From positions 5,084,001-5,148,000 of the forward strand of contig CP053155.1 of assembly GCA_014607495.2 (NCBI GenBank): a DNA stretch of 64,000 nt, read 5' to 3'. Numbering within the stretch: position 1 is the stretch's first letter; every line of letters starts with the position of its first letter. Positions 1 to 28,987 of the stretch are shown piece after piece. The DNA comes from Carposina sasakii (taxonomy: Eukaryota; Arthropoda; Insecta; Lepidoptera; Carposinidae). Both the position numbers and the translations under genes were made by a program. Under the pieces are notes generated by a model. It worked only from the letters and a program-made list of their open reading frames with translations. It ran no database searches and was not told the DNA's origin.

Positions 1-603
1 CGAGTAAGTATACCTAAGACATATACATAATTTCAAGTACGAAATATTTAAAGTGATATGATATCAGTGTAACATCTTGTGAGTTTGTCAAGTGAGAAGC
101 AACTGACAGTCGTTTGTTGAGTGTGCAGTGATAAACATACGAGCATAGGTGAGATTTTAAGAGATTTGTATAAATAATAATATCTTTAACTAGATAAAAA
201 AGGCTGGACTAGGGCGGTAAGAAATAGAAAAGATTTTCATGCACACACGGTAAGTAGGCTATTTTATTGTAAGCTGTATTGTAAGTAGGGCGCATCTAAA
301 TCGTACATAAATTATGTGTTGGATTGGATAGCGATAACAAATGAATTTCGATTTAAAACAATTTATTTACCTATATATTTCATCGTAGGTTCTCTGAGGG
401 ACTCTTGTAATCTGCAATATAAGTGGTCGTAATACCTATAGATGGCTATAAATACTTATAAATCACTTATTATAACACACCAAAATAACTTACCTAATCG
501 ATGATTCATGTGGCGAATCAAATTAGGTTCTAGTACAAAATTTATTATTATAGTTGGGTACAGTAGGTAGATAGGTAATTCATTAAAGTACAATGATCTA
601 AAC
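1..603. other. Intergenic, no gene seen
   Basis: AT-rich sequence with no coding region, splice pattern or RNA gene that I can support. Only short reading frames occur, with no recognisable motif. Confidence 0.6.
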
Positions 604-795
604 CAGAGTTTCCCAAACTTTTTTTCCTCATTTTCAAAAGTCCCTTTCAAAAGTTAACTGTTTCTGGTGGACCCCCTACAGGCCTATACCACATACAAAT
701 AAATTGTAAACCCCATTTTTTTACGCCAACGTAGACCCCCATTGAGTCTCCTATGGACCCCTGGGGGTCCACCTAAAACACTTTGGAAACCACTG
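604..795. mobile_element. Non-autonomous hAT-like element (MITE)
   Basis: The ends form imperfect inverted repeats: CAGAGTTTCCCAAAC on the left and a complement reading TTTGGAAACCACTG on the right. It is flanked by ATCTAAAC (596-603) and ATGTAAAC (796-803), an 8-bp target duplication with one mismatch, as expected for an old hAT insertion. No transposase lies inside. The sequence from 796 to 1673 holds nothing else I can identify. Confidence 0.7.
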
Positions 796-1673
796 ATGTA
801 AACGATGCGTCTCAGAGACTCGATATACAGAGTTTTAAGGGTATTTTTTAAGGAAGCTTCATACTAATTTCTCACTACTAGATTCTGCGGTATAATTAAC
901 TCCGGCATAATATGTGGTTGGTTCATTAATTATTAAGTTAGTAAGTACTATTTATCAACCCCAAACCAAACCACAGATGCCCTAGTTAAGTGTTCTACTG
1001 AAGCTTTAGTGTACGTACACTGTAAGTATTAGACCTTGTTAAGGTCCTTAGGTGCTATAAAAGCCCTGATTGTTACCTCTATAAGATAAGTTTAAAAATT
1101 ATAACTAAAATCTACGCCCACTTGTGGCCTATTCTCACACAGTTCAAGAAAATAGTGTTGAAAGAAGAACGTATATGAATAATATTCTTCTGTCTTTGTC
1201 TTGTCAGGTGCTGTGAAAGAAATATATTCGCTTTTTGGTATTTGCACTGTGGTCTTTTGTCAATAATTATTGACGGAGATATGTCTTATTGCTTTTCTAC
1301 GAGAAGAAAATATTTATAAAATCCTAATTTAAAAATAAATCGAGAAAAAGTAATGCCAGAACATCGATATTTGTGTTTTTGGATAATTACTTGATGTATG
1401 AGTCTACCAATAACTCAACTAATGGTTTTAAATAACGACTTCACATAGACTTCTTACATGAAATCTTCACAAGTTTACAAGAAATAAATGCTGTTTTTAA
1501 AGTTATTTGTACCTACAATATGAAATCGAAGAGATTAACTCGCTATCTCTTCAGTAACTGGTAGGTATTCCCTAAGGTACACAAGCTTGGGCCTTATTGT
1601 TTTGAGTAAACTAAAATTTTATACTTATTTTATAATAACTAGTTATTTTAAATTTCAGCTTTAGAAGTGAAAT

Positions 1674-4600
1674 ATGGCTAAACGATTCACAGTATGGTTT
1701 AATCGATGTCTTCAACGAAGGCCTGTTGTTACAAATTCAGTGGTATATGCAACATTCTACACATCAGCGGAGTTGTTACAGCAAAATTTTAATAAATACT
1801 ATTCGGTGAGTAAAAATAATGTAAAAAAAAACTTGGCAGCGGTGGGATTCGAACCCACGCCTCCGAAGAGACTGGTGCCTTAAACCAGCGCCTTAGACCG
1901 CTCGGCCACGCTACCACATATTGAGTATGACGAAATAGTGGATTTATCTTAGCGAACACTGTAGTGCTTATATGAACTGAAAATGTCTCACTCGTCACTA
2001 CGAATTCCACAGATGATGAAATAGATTTATTTATAACATAATACTCGGTGTAATCTTAAGATCTTTAGATAAAATATAAAAAGCGGTATAATTCGTATGG
2101 ACAGTACCTACTGTGTATCTAGGGTATACCATATCTAAGTGTAGAATAAGTATGTTATGTATGTTTGTTTTATTTTCAGGATGAAAAGACAGACATTGAC
2201 TTTATGGCGGCTGGACGAATTGCGCTCGTTGGCAGCTGTTTGTATGCACCTACATTCTATTTCTGGTAAGTTAGGTAGATTCATAGATTTTCATTTAATC
2301 AACCCATCAGTCCCCTTCTCCTACATACGCCCAGTAGGTAAGTACCTATACAAACAGAAAGATACCAAGGATATAATCATCCTAGACGAAGATATAAATT
2401 TTATTTTGTTTTACACACTGTTTAGTAAAAATAAAACTGTACCTACCTGTTATCCTTTACCATATTTTGTGTTAAAAAATGAGAAAATCACTTCATCTAA
2501 GTTTGTAGATAAAATTATGTTTTTTTTTATGCCAGGTACAAATATTTGGACACAAAGTTTGCAGGCACAGCGATCAAGACTGTGGCCATCAAGGTAGCCG
2601 CTGACCAGTTTTTTATGACCCCTATTTTGTTGGCGATATTCTTCACATGTGAGTTTAAGCAAAGACGATAGAATTCCCTAGAGAATTATTTCTTAATATA
2701 ATAAAGATACCATTAAGAATTATTTCGTAATTGTTTTTAGTTTAAGGTTTATTTAATCCACATCACCTACTTGTCGTTATTCCTTTACTATAGGGTCAAA
2801 GCAAAAATTAAGTCATAATAATTTATGTCTCTTCCCGGGTATACTGTATAAGTCAGTAGTGGGACAAGAGGGTCTTGGTGTTTTGTAGGCGATGGGCTGA
2901 CCACCTGTCACTACTAACCGAACTTGTACATCTCAACTATAGGTACCCTAAAAATTGGTCACCATGTGGTTCTATCAGCCCTTGGTGCTCTGCCTACCAC
3001 GTAAGGGAAAAGACGTGATTATATTATGTATGTATGTAATTTATGTCATATTTCTAAAATCTATAATAATAATTTCTAAGCCTGAACATAAATTCTATTG
3101 CCCATTGCCCCTTATAGGGGCTCACGGTTTATAGTTATAGAATTTAATAAAATATTATCAATACTCGTACCTTAGAATAAGGAGGGTCCAGAACCCATGA
3201 TCACGAAAACTTTTGAAGCAAATTTAAGTCGGTTGAATCAACCTAGTTCATCAAGTCGGGCTGTAGACGTCAGTGGGATAACATTAAACTAATAATATTA
3301 ATTGCATGGATGGATATTTGTTACTTTCACGTAAAAACGGCTAGAGCGATTTTAATAAAATTTCGTATGGGGTTAGCTTATTTTTATACCGGATAATTTC
3401 AACATTTTGATTTTTCTGCAGTCCACGCGGACGTAGTCGCGGGCGTCCACTAGTTTGTAAATAAATAATTTCATTCATTGTAATATTTGCAATTCGTTTT
3501 CTTTATAATATTCACACTGACCTTATACTGTTGGTATTTTTACTACCTATTGTATTTATTGAAACCCTAAAAAGTTGCAGTATTCCATAAGCTGGCAATA
3601 ATCCTCGGTGGGGAAGGGAGGAAAGTGCGGAGCATTCAAGTCGATTTTTGCTTCAATACCCGTCATATACAGATGTTTTTTCGTTGCCACCCTTAGCGAA
3701 GGGTACGTACTCTATACATAAAATAAAGTAAGTTTATGCTAAAAAAACATGCTGGGAAATGATGTATTTAAAAAAAATATTAAATTAGCTACTTGATCGG
3801 GCGAAATTTATAGTGTCCAATGTTTATGGTAGTTTTTTCATAGACAGATACTAATTATTTCTGGTGAAAAAATCTTGCTACACGCGTCAATGTGCATTTA
3901 TGCAGAAAACGCAGTCTATTTACTCAACTTTGGACCCTAATATTTTGGAAACCAGACACTTCCCAGGTATGCTTCCATGGAGAAAAATGATCGTGATGGT
4001 GAGGAGATTCCGTAGTTTTCGGGAAGGTTGACGACCAAAAATCACCCTGTATTTGTCTTTGATGACACATTCTGGAGCTTCCTTATTCTATGACTCGTAC
4101 ATAGCCTAAACTGTTTTAAGATTCGATGTTTTGCTAAATTTCTAAATTTGATCTTTGCGATCTAGAGCGCTATAAAAGCAAATTTTTATCTTATATGTAG
4201 TGTTGAAGACTCCATTAACTTATAAAATTGTTATGGTTGGATATATCTATAGTTTTGTTATTGTAACGTAGGTACCTATGCTTTTTTAGGAGAAACAAAG
4301 TTTTATTTGTATACTCTTTTATAACTATTAGTCATTTTGACGTTACAAATAGGCCACTAATAGTACCACTAGCTTTAAATAGTTTTAAATAATCGCTGTC
4401 GCATAATCCATGTACCTATTACACTACACAAGGTAACTACTAAGCTCTTATTAACTTGGCCCATTAACATGCCAATTTTATGAAGAACATAAGGAGGAAC
4501 TAGTGAGAAATATAAATATAGCGCCCAATCTAATTAAAGTCTTTATTTACAGCGCTAGGACTTTTGGAACGCAAAGACGACATCTTCGAAGACCTGAGGA

Positions 4601-4770
4601 ATAAATATTGGACGACGTTCTTCGCGAATCAAGCGTTCTGGATACCGGGCCAGTCCATAAATTTCTACTTCGTGCCGCCCAGACTACGAGTGGTATACGT
4701 AGCCAGCCTCTCTTTCTTGTGGATCAATGTAATATGCTTTATCAAGCGCCAGAAACACGAGAAAAAATAA
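1674..4770 (+). CDS. Mpv17/PMP22 family membrane protein (four exons)
   Basis: Four exons join with consistent phase: 1674-1805, 2180-2265, 2536-2648 and 4553-4770, with GT-AG introns, giving about 183 residues, the usual family length. Family signatures run in order. Exon 1 has a W(F/Y)..L...P..TN start. Exon 2 ends and exon 3 begins around FYFW/YKYLD followed by DQFFMTPIL. Exon 4 has a W..FF.NQAFWIPGQSINF core, then VPP.LR and a final membrane segment. Mpv17-family proteins are four-helix proteins of the mitochondrial inner or peroxisomal membrane with a channel-like role; the substrate here is unknown. Intron 1 holds an antisense tRNA-Leu gene; intron 3 (2649-4552) is full of repeat debris. 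AATAAA signals lie near 5115. Which paralogue it is (Mpv17, Mpv17-like 2 or PXMP2) cannot be told. Confidence 0.92.
1835..1915 (-). tRNA. tRNA-Leu (anticodon AAG)
   Basis: On the minus strand an 81-nt sequence folds as a type II tRNA. The acceptor stem is GGTAGCG with partner CGCTGCC, the D arm contains the A box TGGCCGAGCGGTC, the anticodon stem CTGGT/ACCAG closes loop TTAAGGC (anticodon AAG), and there is a long variable arm and an intact B box GGGTTCGAATCCC. A run of T on the minus strand (1822-1831) directly follows the 3' end, a normal RNA polymerase III terminator. The intact fold and terminator argue for a functional gene rather than a SINE head. It lies in intron 1 of the Mpv17-like gene, transcribed in the opposite sense. 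Confidence 0.95.
2935..3037 (+). repeat. 3' fragment of an RTE-like LINE
   Basis: This carries the block CACCATGTGGTTCTATCAG, then GGTGCTCTGCCTACC and an (ATGT)n tail. The same block occurs at 21780-21880 and 51863-51945. The repeated tail and variable 5' boundary suggest 5'-truncated LINE copies. It lies in intron 3 of the Mpv17-like gene. Confidence 0.6.
3306..3453 (+). mobile_element. 5'-truncated Helitron 3' end
   Basis: It ends with a GC-rich hairpin region and GTCCACTAG followed by T, the same 3' terminus as the full copy ending at 48055. The internal TTTATACCGGATAATTTC block is shared too. The 5' half is missing. Confidence 0.65.
3668..4051 (+). mobile_element. MITE family A, copy 1
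   Basis: About 384 bp bounded by TACAG and CTGTA, with the internal landmarks GAAGGGTACGTACTC, TTTACTCAACTTTGGACCC and CGTTGACGACC. Seven copies of this family are in the window. The TA at both ends suggests a Tc1/mariner-type origin. It lies in intron 3 of the Mpv17-like gene. Confidence 0.8.
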
Positions 4771-5603
4771 TGTTTAGGATGAGATGGTACTGTGAGTTTT
4801 CACTTTGAACTTGTTAGCAACGTGGAGCAGCCAACCAATCACATTGTGGCGTGATGACATGATGTAATAAAAGTGAGAACAACGGCACAAAGTGATGATA
4901 ACGCGAACTAGTTCGAAGTGAAAACTTACACTAGACACACTTTATTTTAAGCACTTGCAGCGTAGAAAGAAGACTTTATTATTAATAGTGTTACGTTTAA
5001 TCATCAATTTATTGTAAGTGATTTGGGATCAATATTGTATAGTGAATTAGTAAGAGGTTAGCCCCATATATAGCTAGCCTACATTGTAAATATTATAGGT
5101 ATAATTTTGTTGAAAATAAATGCAAATATGGTAAATAATTTAACGTTAATTATTTGTCTACATTTGGTACTGTCATAGAATATTAGGGATACAAACTCTA
5201 CCAATAGCTCTGGCTTAGGCAGGTATGGTCTCTATATTTTTGTACTAAAATTTTAAGATATGACAAGGAAAGCCAGAGCAAATTATAGACAATAGAAATG
5301 AGTCATTATTGCGTGAAGTTTCCTCCATTTACATGATTATAATTGGATAAAGCTATTCAATGTCTTGAGCTTGTACCTTAGTATGGTTTCTTAGTCTAGC
5401 CCTATTACTGCCTGGTTAGTGCGTTCTAGCTCACTGTTCAGTATACGTCTAACTGTGTTAGTGCTGTCTTCATCATCTGTGAAACCTACATTTAATTTAC
5501 CTAGATAATTGTTCTTTGCTCGTCAATTTCAAGGAATTCTACCAGAGTTCATCAGTATAGCTTCTTAATATTTTCAAGTTATAAAGTTTTAAAGAGGCTC
5601 TTC
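4771..5603. other. 3' UTR and intergenic spacer
   Basis: Begins with the 3' UTR of the Mpv17-like gene (polyadenylation signal AATAAA near 5115) and runs to the start codon of the acyltransferase gene. I see no other feature; the promoter of the second gene should lie here. Confidence 0.5.
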
Positions 5604-8600
5604 ATGATGGATGACCGTATTTTTTTACTGAACTGCTCAGTGTTTGACAATGATATTATGAATATTACTAGAAATATGAGTTATGTGACAGTGCCAACAA
5701 CAATGCCTATTGAGACTACTAAAGTTGCAGGATTTGGTACTCTTGCTGGATTGCTTATAGCTATGTTTATCACTTTTGGAATTGATTTTAAGGTTAGTAT
5801 TACAGTGAACATATAAATACATATTGTAGTGAAAAAACTGATTGTTGTTACAGTAAAATAATGTTTATTTTTTCAGTGTAATAAACTCGGTGCTTCAACG
5901 ATAGAACACAGGTTAAATAAAATATTCAATTCAAAAACTATCGCAAGAACTTTAACTCTATGTATTCTTATGTTTATTTTTCCGTTAATATTCACACTTC
6001 TAGCCGTAGCATTATTTTACAAAACAGTGTGTTCTGTTATAATCAAGAAAAAAGACAGGCATTTCGTAGAGTTTCTGGACAGTTTCGACGTGTTCTGGAG
6101 CTTAGAAAATGACGCTACCAAAAGTGTCATCAATGTTCTCGGTATTATTGAATCAGATTCTTCGCAAACTGTTGTTGAGAACTTAAAAAATAAACTACAA
6201 AGTGTATATCCAGATAATGACACCAGAAAGATTTTCTATAGACGCAACGAGGAATACGGATTTTACTACTGGAGGAAATATAGTCTTGTAGATATGAACC
6301 AATATGTCCGGCTTGTGGACATACCAGATAAGACAAAACTGAGTGTATCAGATCTAGAGGAGATAATGGCAGATATCTCATACCAAAGCCTTCCTTATAA
6401 CGATGAGGCTTTATTTCAAATTCTAGTAACAAAGGAGCGAGTGGGTAACTATGATAAAGAAAGGGGTGACTACGGAATTATATTCAGAATACACCATTCT
6501 ATTGGCGATGGTGTAGCATTAGTGCAATTACTATGCAGAGCCTTCGCTGATAGTTCGCAAGAAAGCCCAAATTTGTATTCACTAAAAGGTCATTGCGTGT
6601 ACGATGATAATTCGCCCAGTGATCTAATGGATATGATTAGAATTTTATACGAAATGCCTATTTGCTTTGTTGATGGCATAATTCGAAAACCAGATGAGAG
6701 CACGTTTTGCACGGACCAACATTATTGGGAAGAAATGTATTTAAATGGACAGCATCAGATGAAAACTTACTTGTGATGGTAAAAGAAATCAAGGATAACA
6801 TGGAACATACAAGTTTCAGTGATGTAGTAGTGTCCGCTCTATCTAGTGGATTGCAAAATCTTTTTGAGAAGGTAAATTCTTGAATATAGAAATTTCAAAT
6901 AAGAATATTAAATGTAGATACAATAAATATTGCATTTTAACAGACAATGGCCCCTGTTCCAGAGGAAGTAGCAGTCATTTTGCCAGTTCGATTACCCGAT
7001 AACAATGACGATGATAGAATAAGACTGGAAAACAATTTTAGTGTTACTATTCTAGACCTTCCTGTGAAATTTAATGATATGGATGAATTGAAACAACGAT
7101 GCATGGAGTTACGGAACAGTGCTGATCCTTTGGTTAGTACCTTTTACCTTTTGACTAACTTAGAAGGCAAAACAATATCATAATACTTAGATGAAAACAA
7201 ATTTTGTTTTCATCTAAGCTATAACATGTGAAAGATCAAATCTAGTAATAGTTAACTTAATCGATCTAATAACGAATATGAAGGGAATCTTTTTTAACGA
7301 TTAATAACAGAAACCCTAACAGAATTGTCGTATGAAGAATACTGCAGAAGTATAGGTATTTATTTATTTCTTTATATTATAAGTTAGGTATTTTCTGTGG
7401 CTAAGTACTTAGTCTTCTTACGACGATTAGTTCAATAAAATTTTGCAGACAAACTATTATTTCTTGAAATGCGTCTTGGGAGTGCTGCCGAAAAAAATGT
7501 TGCAACCGATACTCAACAGCAGCCAGGCAACCATGGTCTTCAGCAATCTGCCAGGACCGACGGACCTTATCAAATGTGGTGGCGACTTGATCAAGCAGTT
7601 AGTTTTCTTCGTTCCTCATAAGGGAACCACAGGTATGTTTCAGACTTTCAAATCTACTACTAAAGTATGTACCTAATGAAATTACACTCGAGCACATGTT
7701 GATTTGAGGGTGTGGTACTTCCATAATAAATTAAATAAAAATAAATATTCACACACATTCACACACTTCACAACACATTGACCTAATCCCACACTAAGAT
7801 CCCTAAGGTCTTGTGTCGTGGGTACTAAGCAACGGTATATAAATACATAGATAAGTATATAAACATCCATGACTCGGAAACAAACATCGATATTCATCAC
7901 ATCAATGTTTGCACCTACCGGGATTTTAACCCAGGACCGTCGCAGGCAGGGCCACTACCAACTACACCAATCGGCAATTAAATGATATTCATGGCTTGAG
8001 TGTTCAAGCGGTGATAGCCCATTGGTTAAGACTTGCACTTTCCAAGCGGGGGGCGTAAGTTCGATCCCAGTCACGGGCCTGTACCGATGAATTTATTTCA
8101 TGTACAGATTTTAATGTTGCAAAAATTGTCACTTAGCTCGTGCCTCGGAAAGCATGAAAAACCTTGGTCCTGCGCCTGATCTCTTTCCGGTCGCATCGGC
8201 TTTCCCTCCCATTGGACTATGAGAGTAACGGAATAGAGAGTGCATCTGTGTTTGCGCACACACTTGTGAACTATAATATCTCCTGCGTACCAGGCCAATC
8301 TCCGTAGAGATTGGTCGCTTTGGCCGAAATACGGTTAGAGATGATCATATAGATCATCATATTAGCTTTCCTATCTCTATGTTTTTTAATACCTGCGATC
8401 CCAACAGGATGTTAGTGGTTTACGGTTCGTGCATAATCCCTCTCATAATACTATTAGACAGGTCGGTGTACACTTTATAAAACCACAAGCTTAGGTACCT
8501 ATATCAAAGTTGTAATGTTGTCACTCTGAACTAACGTAATTTTTTTGTTGTATTTTAAACATAGCAAGGTGGATACATGTTTTCTATTTCAATCGGTTTC

Positions 8601-8895
8601 GTTCAGTTTTTTGTACCTAGGACGTAATCTACCTTGTATTTCGAATCGAATGAATCAACAACAAAAAAAAAAACTCTTGTCAGGGTACCGTCGTAAAATA
8701 TTTTATAAAATATAAAGCCCGCTTAAGTTGAACATGCTTTCAGGTGTCGAAATATCAGCATTAAGTTATGGAGGTGAACTCAGATTCGCAGCAGCCGCTG
8801 ATAGAGTGCTGGTCTCCAACAGCGAGGACTTGACTCTCATATTGGATGGCATGGTTAACGAGATCAAGCGCCTTCATCGACTGACCGTCAAGTAA
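5604..8895 (+). CDS. WS/DGAT-type O-acyltransferase (five exons, apparent frameshift)
   Basis: Exons 5604-5792, 5877-6871, 6944-7132, 7449-7632 and 8744-8895 join with consistent phase and GT-AG introns, giving about 569 residues. Two hydrophobic segments near residues 40-60 and 88-115 suggest an N-terminal membrane anchor. The catalytic motif HHSIGDG lies near residue 269, matching HHxxxDG of wax ester synthase/diacylglycerol acyltransferases, which move an acyl group from acyl-CoA to an alcohol or diacylglycerol. Exon 4 has VFSNLPGP and exon 5 has ISALSYGGELRF, both typical of the WS_DGAT C-terminal domain. Exon 2 is 995 nt and changes frame near 6722: the first frame stops at 6774-6776, while the other frame continues with KW.A...VKEIK and SFSDVVVSALS. 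A one-base loss, or a sequencing error, is the simplest reading. Exons 3-5 look intact, so a recent pseudogene or an assembly error are both possible. Confidence 0.88.
7190..7219. repeat. Short perfect palindrome in intron 3
   Basis: CTTAGATGAAAACAAA is followed directly by its reverse complement, making a hairpin with almost no loop inside intron 3 of the acyltransferase gene. It may be the remains of a foldback element. Confidence 0.6.
7722..7976 (-). mobile_element. tRNA-derived SINE
   Basis: Reading the minus strand from 7976, a tRNA-like head carries an A-box-like TGGTGTAGTTGG and a B-box-like GGGTTAAAATCCC. A body and an AT-rich tail follow, ending near 7722. It lies in intron 4 of the acyltransferase gene, beside a second SINE in the opposite orientation. 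Confidence 0.7.
8010..8360 (+). mobile_element. tRNA-derived SINE (second family)
   Basis: Starts GGTGATAGCCCATTGG, has the B box AGTTCGATCCCAG near 8060, and continues into a body of about 280 bp. This ends around GAGATGATCATATAG, the layout of a lepidopteran tRNA-headed SINE. The exact 3' end is uncertain. Confidence 0.7.
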
Positions 8896-8954
8896 ACCCT
8901 GGGTGACGGCTATGTGATGGCATCTCAGTTAAAGGTATATTAACATTGTTGCAG

Positions 8955-9075
8955 TTAAGGTCCTTTTTCTTCGTCAGCCTATTGCAGTCTGCTGCTGGAT
9001 GTAGGTGTCTCTCAGTCACTACCAGCCGCCCTCTTTAAGTCATCGGTCCATCTGGCAGTTTAGGTTGGTTGGACC
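8955..9075 (-). repeat. RTE-like LINE fragment in the 3' flank
   Basis: Contains CAGCCTATTGCAGTCTGCTG, a degraded antisense copy of the sequence encoding the end of RTE-type reverse transcriptases. Related fragments lie at 44360 and 55340. It sits just after the acyltransferase stop codon. Confidence 0.5.
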
Positions 9076-9245
9076 GATTCCCTAATTATTTGTCATTTTA
9101 GGCCTAAGTTCTAAAAATATCCTTGTTTCAGGAATGGAGATCGCCAATTTAAGCTGAATATCTCAACTAATAAATTGACGTCTAACTATTATTGTAAATT
9201 ATAAATAACCAATCGAATAAAAAAATGAAATAATAGATATTATAA

Positions 9246-9251
9246 TTTATT
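9246..9251 (-). promoter_or_regulatory. Polyadenylation signal of the minus-strand gene
   Basis: TTTATT on the + strand is AATAAA on the minus strand, about 70 bases past the coiled-coil gene's stop codon. On the + strand AATAAA at 9169-9174 serves the acyltransferase gene, so the two genes converge with nearly touching 3' ends. Confidence 0.5.
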
Positions 9252-9319
9252 ACATGTGAATAATCATTAAACAATACAGCTTATAAAATTAATTATTTCT
9301 ACGTTACCTTCTACAGTTG

Positions 9320-26520
<17,201 letters not shown>

Positions 26521-26725
26521 CTGGATTCTAGGTAGCTGCAACTTTACATTCCACTTTGGGTATTTCCACAGTTGTACTCTACCTCACAGACCCAGATTCT
26601 ACTGCGAATTTTAAGGCTTTATACTACCTTTACCTCCTAGAGGGGGAGAGTGGATATACCTAAGTACTTCGTTCACTTTAGAGGTGATGTTATTGTAATG
26701 GATGAAGGTAGTTAAAATATTTGCG

Positions 26726-26930
26726 TTTCCGAAATGAGGTAGCCAGGCTGCAGGATCATAAACGAGATCCCACAGGCACGCATATCACGGTAACATGTTA
26801 ATGATCAGTGACAAGTTGCTAGCTTATCGCCTGCGAGAATGTTCGTGTTCCGTCGACTCATTACGGCGTACATGGAAGGGGATGCAGCTGATGTATTCTA
26901 GTGAAGTCCCGCATAGCACAGGACATCTCT
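26726..26930 (+). repeat. Dispersed repeat family D, copy
   Basis: Starts near GTTTCCGAAATGAGGTAG and contains TGATCAGTGACAAGTTGCTA and GATGCAGCTGATGTATTC. The same order is found at 42388-42575 (+) and 41553-41720 (-), with shorter pieces at 45577-45670 and 62268-62370. The class is unknown. The sequence 26930-27360 holds nothing else I can support. Confidence 0.65.
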
Positions 26931-27365
26931 TTTGTACAATGGAAACAATCCTTGAGTTCACGGTGGTAATAACGTATGTGGGAAACTGTATTACACATTT
27001 CGACAGTATCTCATTGAGGTAGTTAAAGGCAATCTCCCTCCATCGGTGCTAGATTTTTGGGAAAATTTTACCTATATAAGTAGGTACATAATCTTACTGT
27101 GTTATTCATTTGAATATATCTCCAGTTATTGGGAATATTAAACATATTAATATTTGTGTTTGTTTGCATTTTTATCTCTCGATTCTAAAAATTATTACAA
27201 AAAATATTTTTCATCTCATAAATTGAAGTTTTGTAGTTTTTTATGGCTTGGCTGTTGCTGGCTTTATGCCTTTGGTTTTTAAAGTTTTTTCAAAGCAAAG
27301 GAATCACTGGAGAGATATAGCATAGAGACGTTACAATACAACAGAGTAATTACCTACTATTATTA

Positions 27366-27437
27366 TACCGGTAGTTCAGTGGTTAGACTAAACTAGCACG
27401 GTATGCAGCGGTCGTGGGTTCGATTCCCACTCGGGTG
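27366..27437 (+). repeat. tRNA-like repeat, copy 1
   Basis: 72 nt with an A-box-like TAGTTCAGTGG and an intact B box GGGTTCGATTCCC. The anticodon arm does not form a clean five-pair stem. The following sequence, GAAGAATTTTTTCCATTTTC then TATTAATAATTTTA, is shared with the copy at 38805-38876, so this is a repeat family and not a tRNA gene. From 27440 to 28680 I see only AT-rich DNA with no gene. Confidence 0.7.
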
Positions 27438-28780
27438 AAGAATTTTTTCCATTTTCTTTATTAATAATTTTATATTATTATTCAATACAACCAAACCACA
27501 TAATTTCCCTTATACGAGTATCAACATCGTAGAAAGAGTATATCAACATTAAGTTATACTTAATACATGGGTTAGCAGAAGAAATACCAGTTCATCAAGT
27601 CATAGTAATGAATTACCTTAAACAGACACCAATAGTTAAAATTAAAGACGAAAAAAATGTCAGACCGTTTATTCAACTACAACAAAAAGCATATCCTTTA
27701 AAACTAAATCAGTCTAAAAATACTCTATCTCCTGCAGTTTGACTACTGTGACTAAAATTTCATCTAAAAGGAAAAAAAAACTAAAAAAATATCTATGTGA
27801 TCGCAGGTAACATCTTTATTGCTTATTTTTGCTTTGTTAAAGCCTTAAAAATGAATTAGTTACGGTAATTTCTACCAACATAATAAATGTGCTGTAATAA
27901 GCACCTAAATTTGTATACCCAATAAAGAACACAAATTTGTGCGAAAAAAACAAAAACATAAAATATTACAAGAAAATTAGACTTTTCTAACCAATATTCC
28001 ATAGATTTGACACTTGAGGCACAACAAAATACATCTAAAACAAAACAATATTCAATACAGCAATATTTTCTGGAAGACAATGCTCAAGCAATAGCAGCTA
28101 TAAAACAATTTGATTTCAACACGATTTGTATAACAATGTAACATTTAAAAATTTCATAATTCGTAAAAAACTTCAATACTGTTACTGTAACAGCCATAAA
28201 ATATTTTAGAAGAACAACACAAGAGAGACAGCAGACCCTGGCAGGGATATTTGTGCACAAAAATATTTAAAACGTTTAATTCATTATTATAAAATCGGGT
28301 TTTAACCGTTCAAAGCTGTACTTGAAATTACAACTATATTGTTCATTGTAAATTCCCGTTTTTACAAGCATTCAGGCACAAATATCTATGCCACAGTAGG
28401 TATAGTATAGCGTAGTAGATTATATAATTTAATTTTAGTGGTTATAGTAATGAAATCAATGTGTCGAAATAATGTGTTGCGCGAATAGATACGAGCAACA
28501 TGCAACCTTTCATAGTTGCAATGCAGAATAAAAATAATCTGGCTAGACACAAGTCAGCTAAATTCAAAGGAAAGGGATGTTACTCCAACTATTTAGATCA
28601 AACTTGCACTCCTAAATAATTTACCGAAAAAAAAACAGTTCTAAAATTGTGGGATGACTTAATTTTAGAGAGGTAATATGGTCGATTCTAACCGTCACAC
28701 CTGAACCTAAACTTAATATTAGTCCTACCTGTCCCTTTCTGTCGCAGCCATTTATGTTAAGAATGGAGAGAGATAAACGG

Positions 28781-28957
28781 CCCCCTGACTACATAAAACC
28801 AAAAGCAAAGCCGAAGCCGCGCGATCGCGATAATTGAGTGTCTATGTGCGCACAACGAGCGCTAGGCGTCCTCCTGCGCCCCGCACCGCACACACACACT
28901 CTCAATCATCGCAATCGCGCGCCTCCGGCTTTGCTATTGCTTTTACGTAATCAGGGG
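28781..28957. mobile_element. MITE family C, copy 2
   Basis: Bounded by CCCCCTGACTACATAA and the complement TTACGTAATCAGGGG, with long internal arms (AAAAGCAAAGCCGAAGCC on the left) and a CG-rich centre. It is nested in the inverted-repeat element at 28682-32594. Confidence 0.75.
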
Positions 28958-28987
28958 ACCTGTCTAATTTTAAGTTTACGTGTGACG

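Noticed and set aside
2157..2597. 146-codon single frame in the Mpv17-like gene
   Set aside because: It reads through an intron in the wrong frame; the spliced exons 2180-2265 and 2536-2648 give the family motifs.
27366..27437. tRNA gene
   Set aside because: The anticodon arm is defective and the flanks are shared with a second copy, so it is a repeat.
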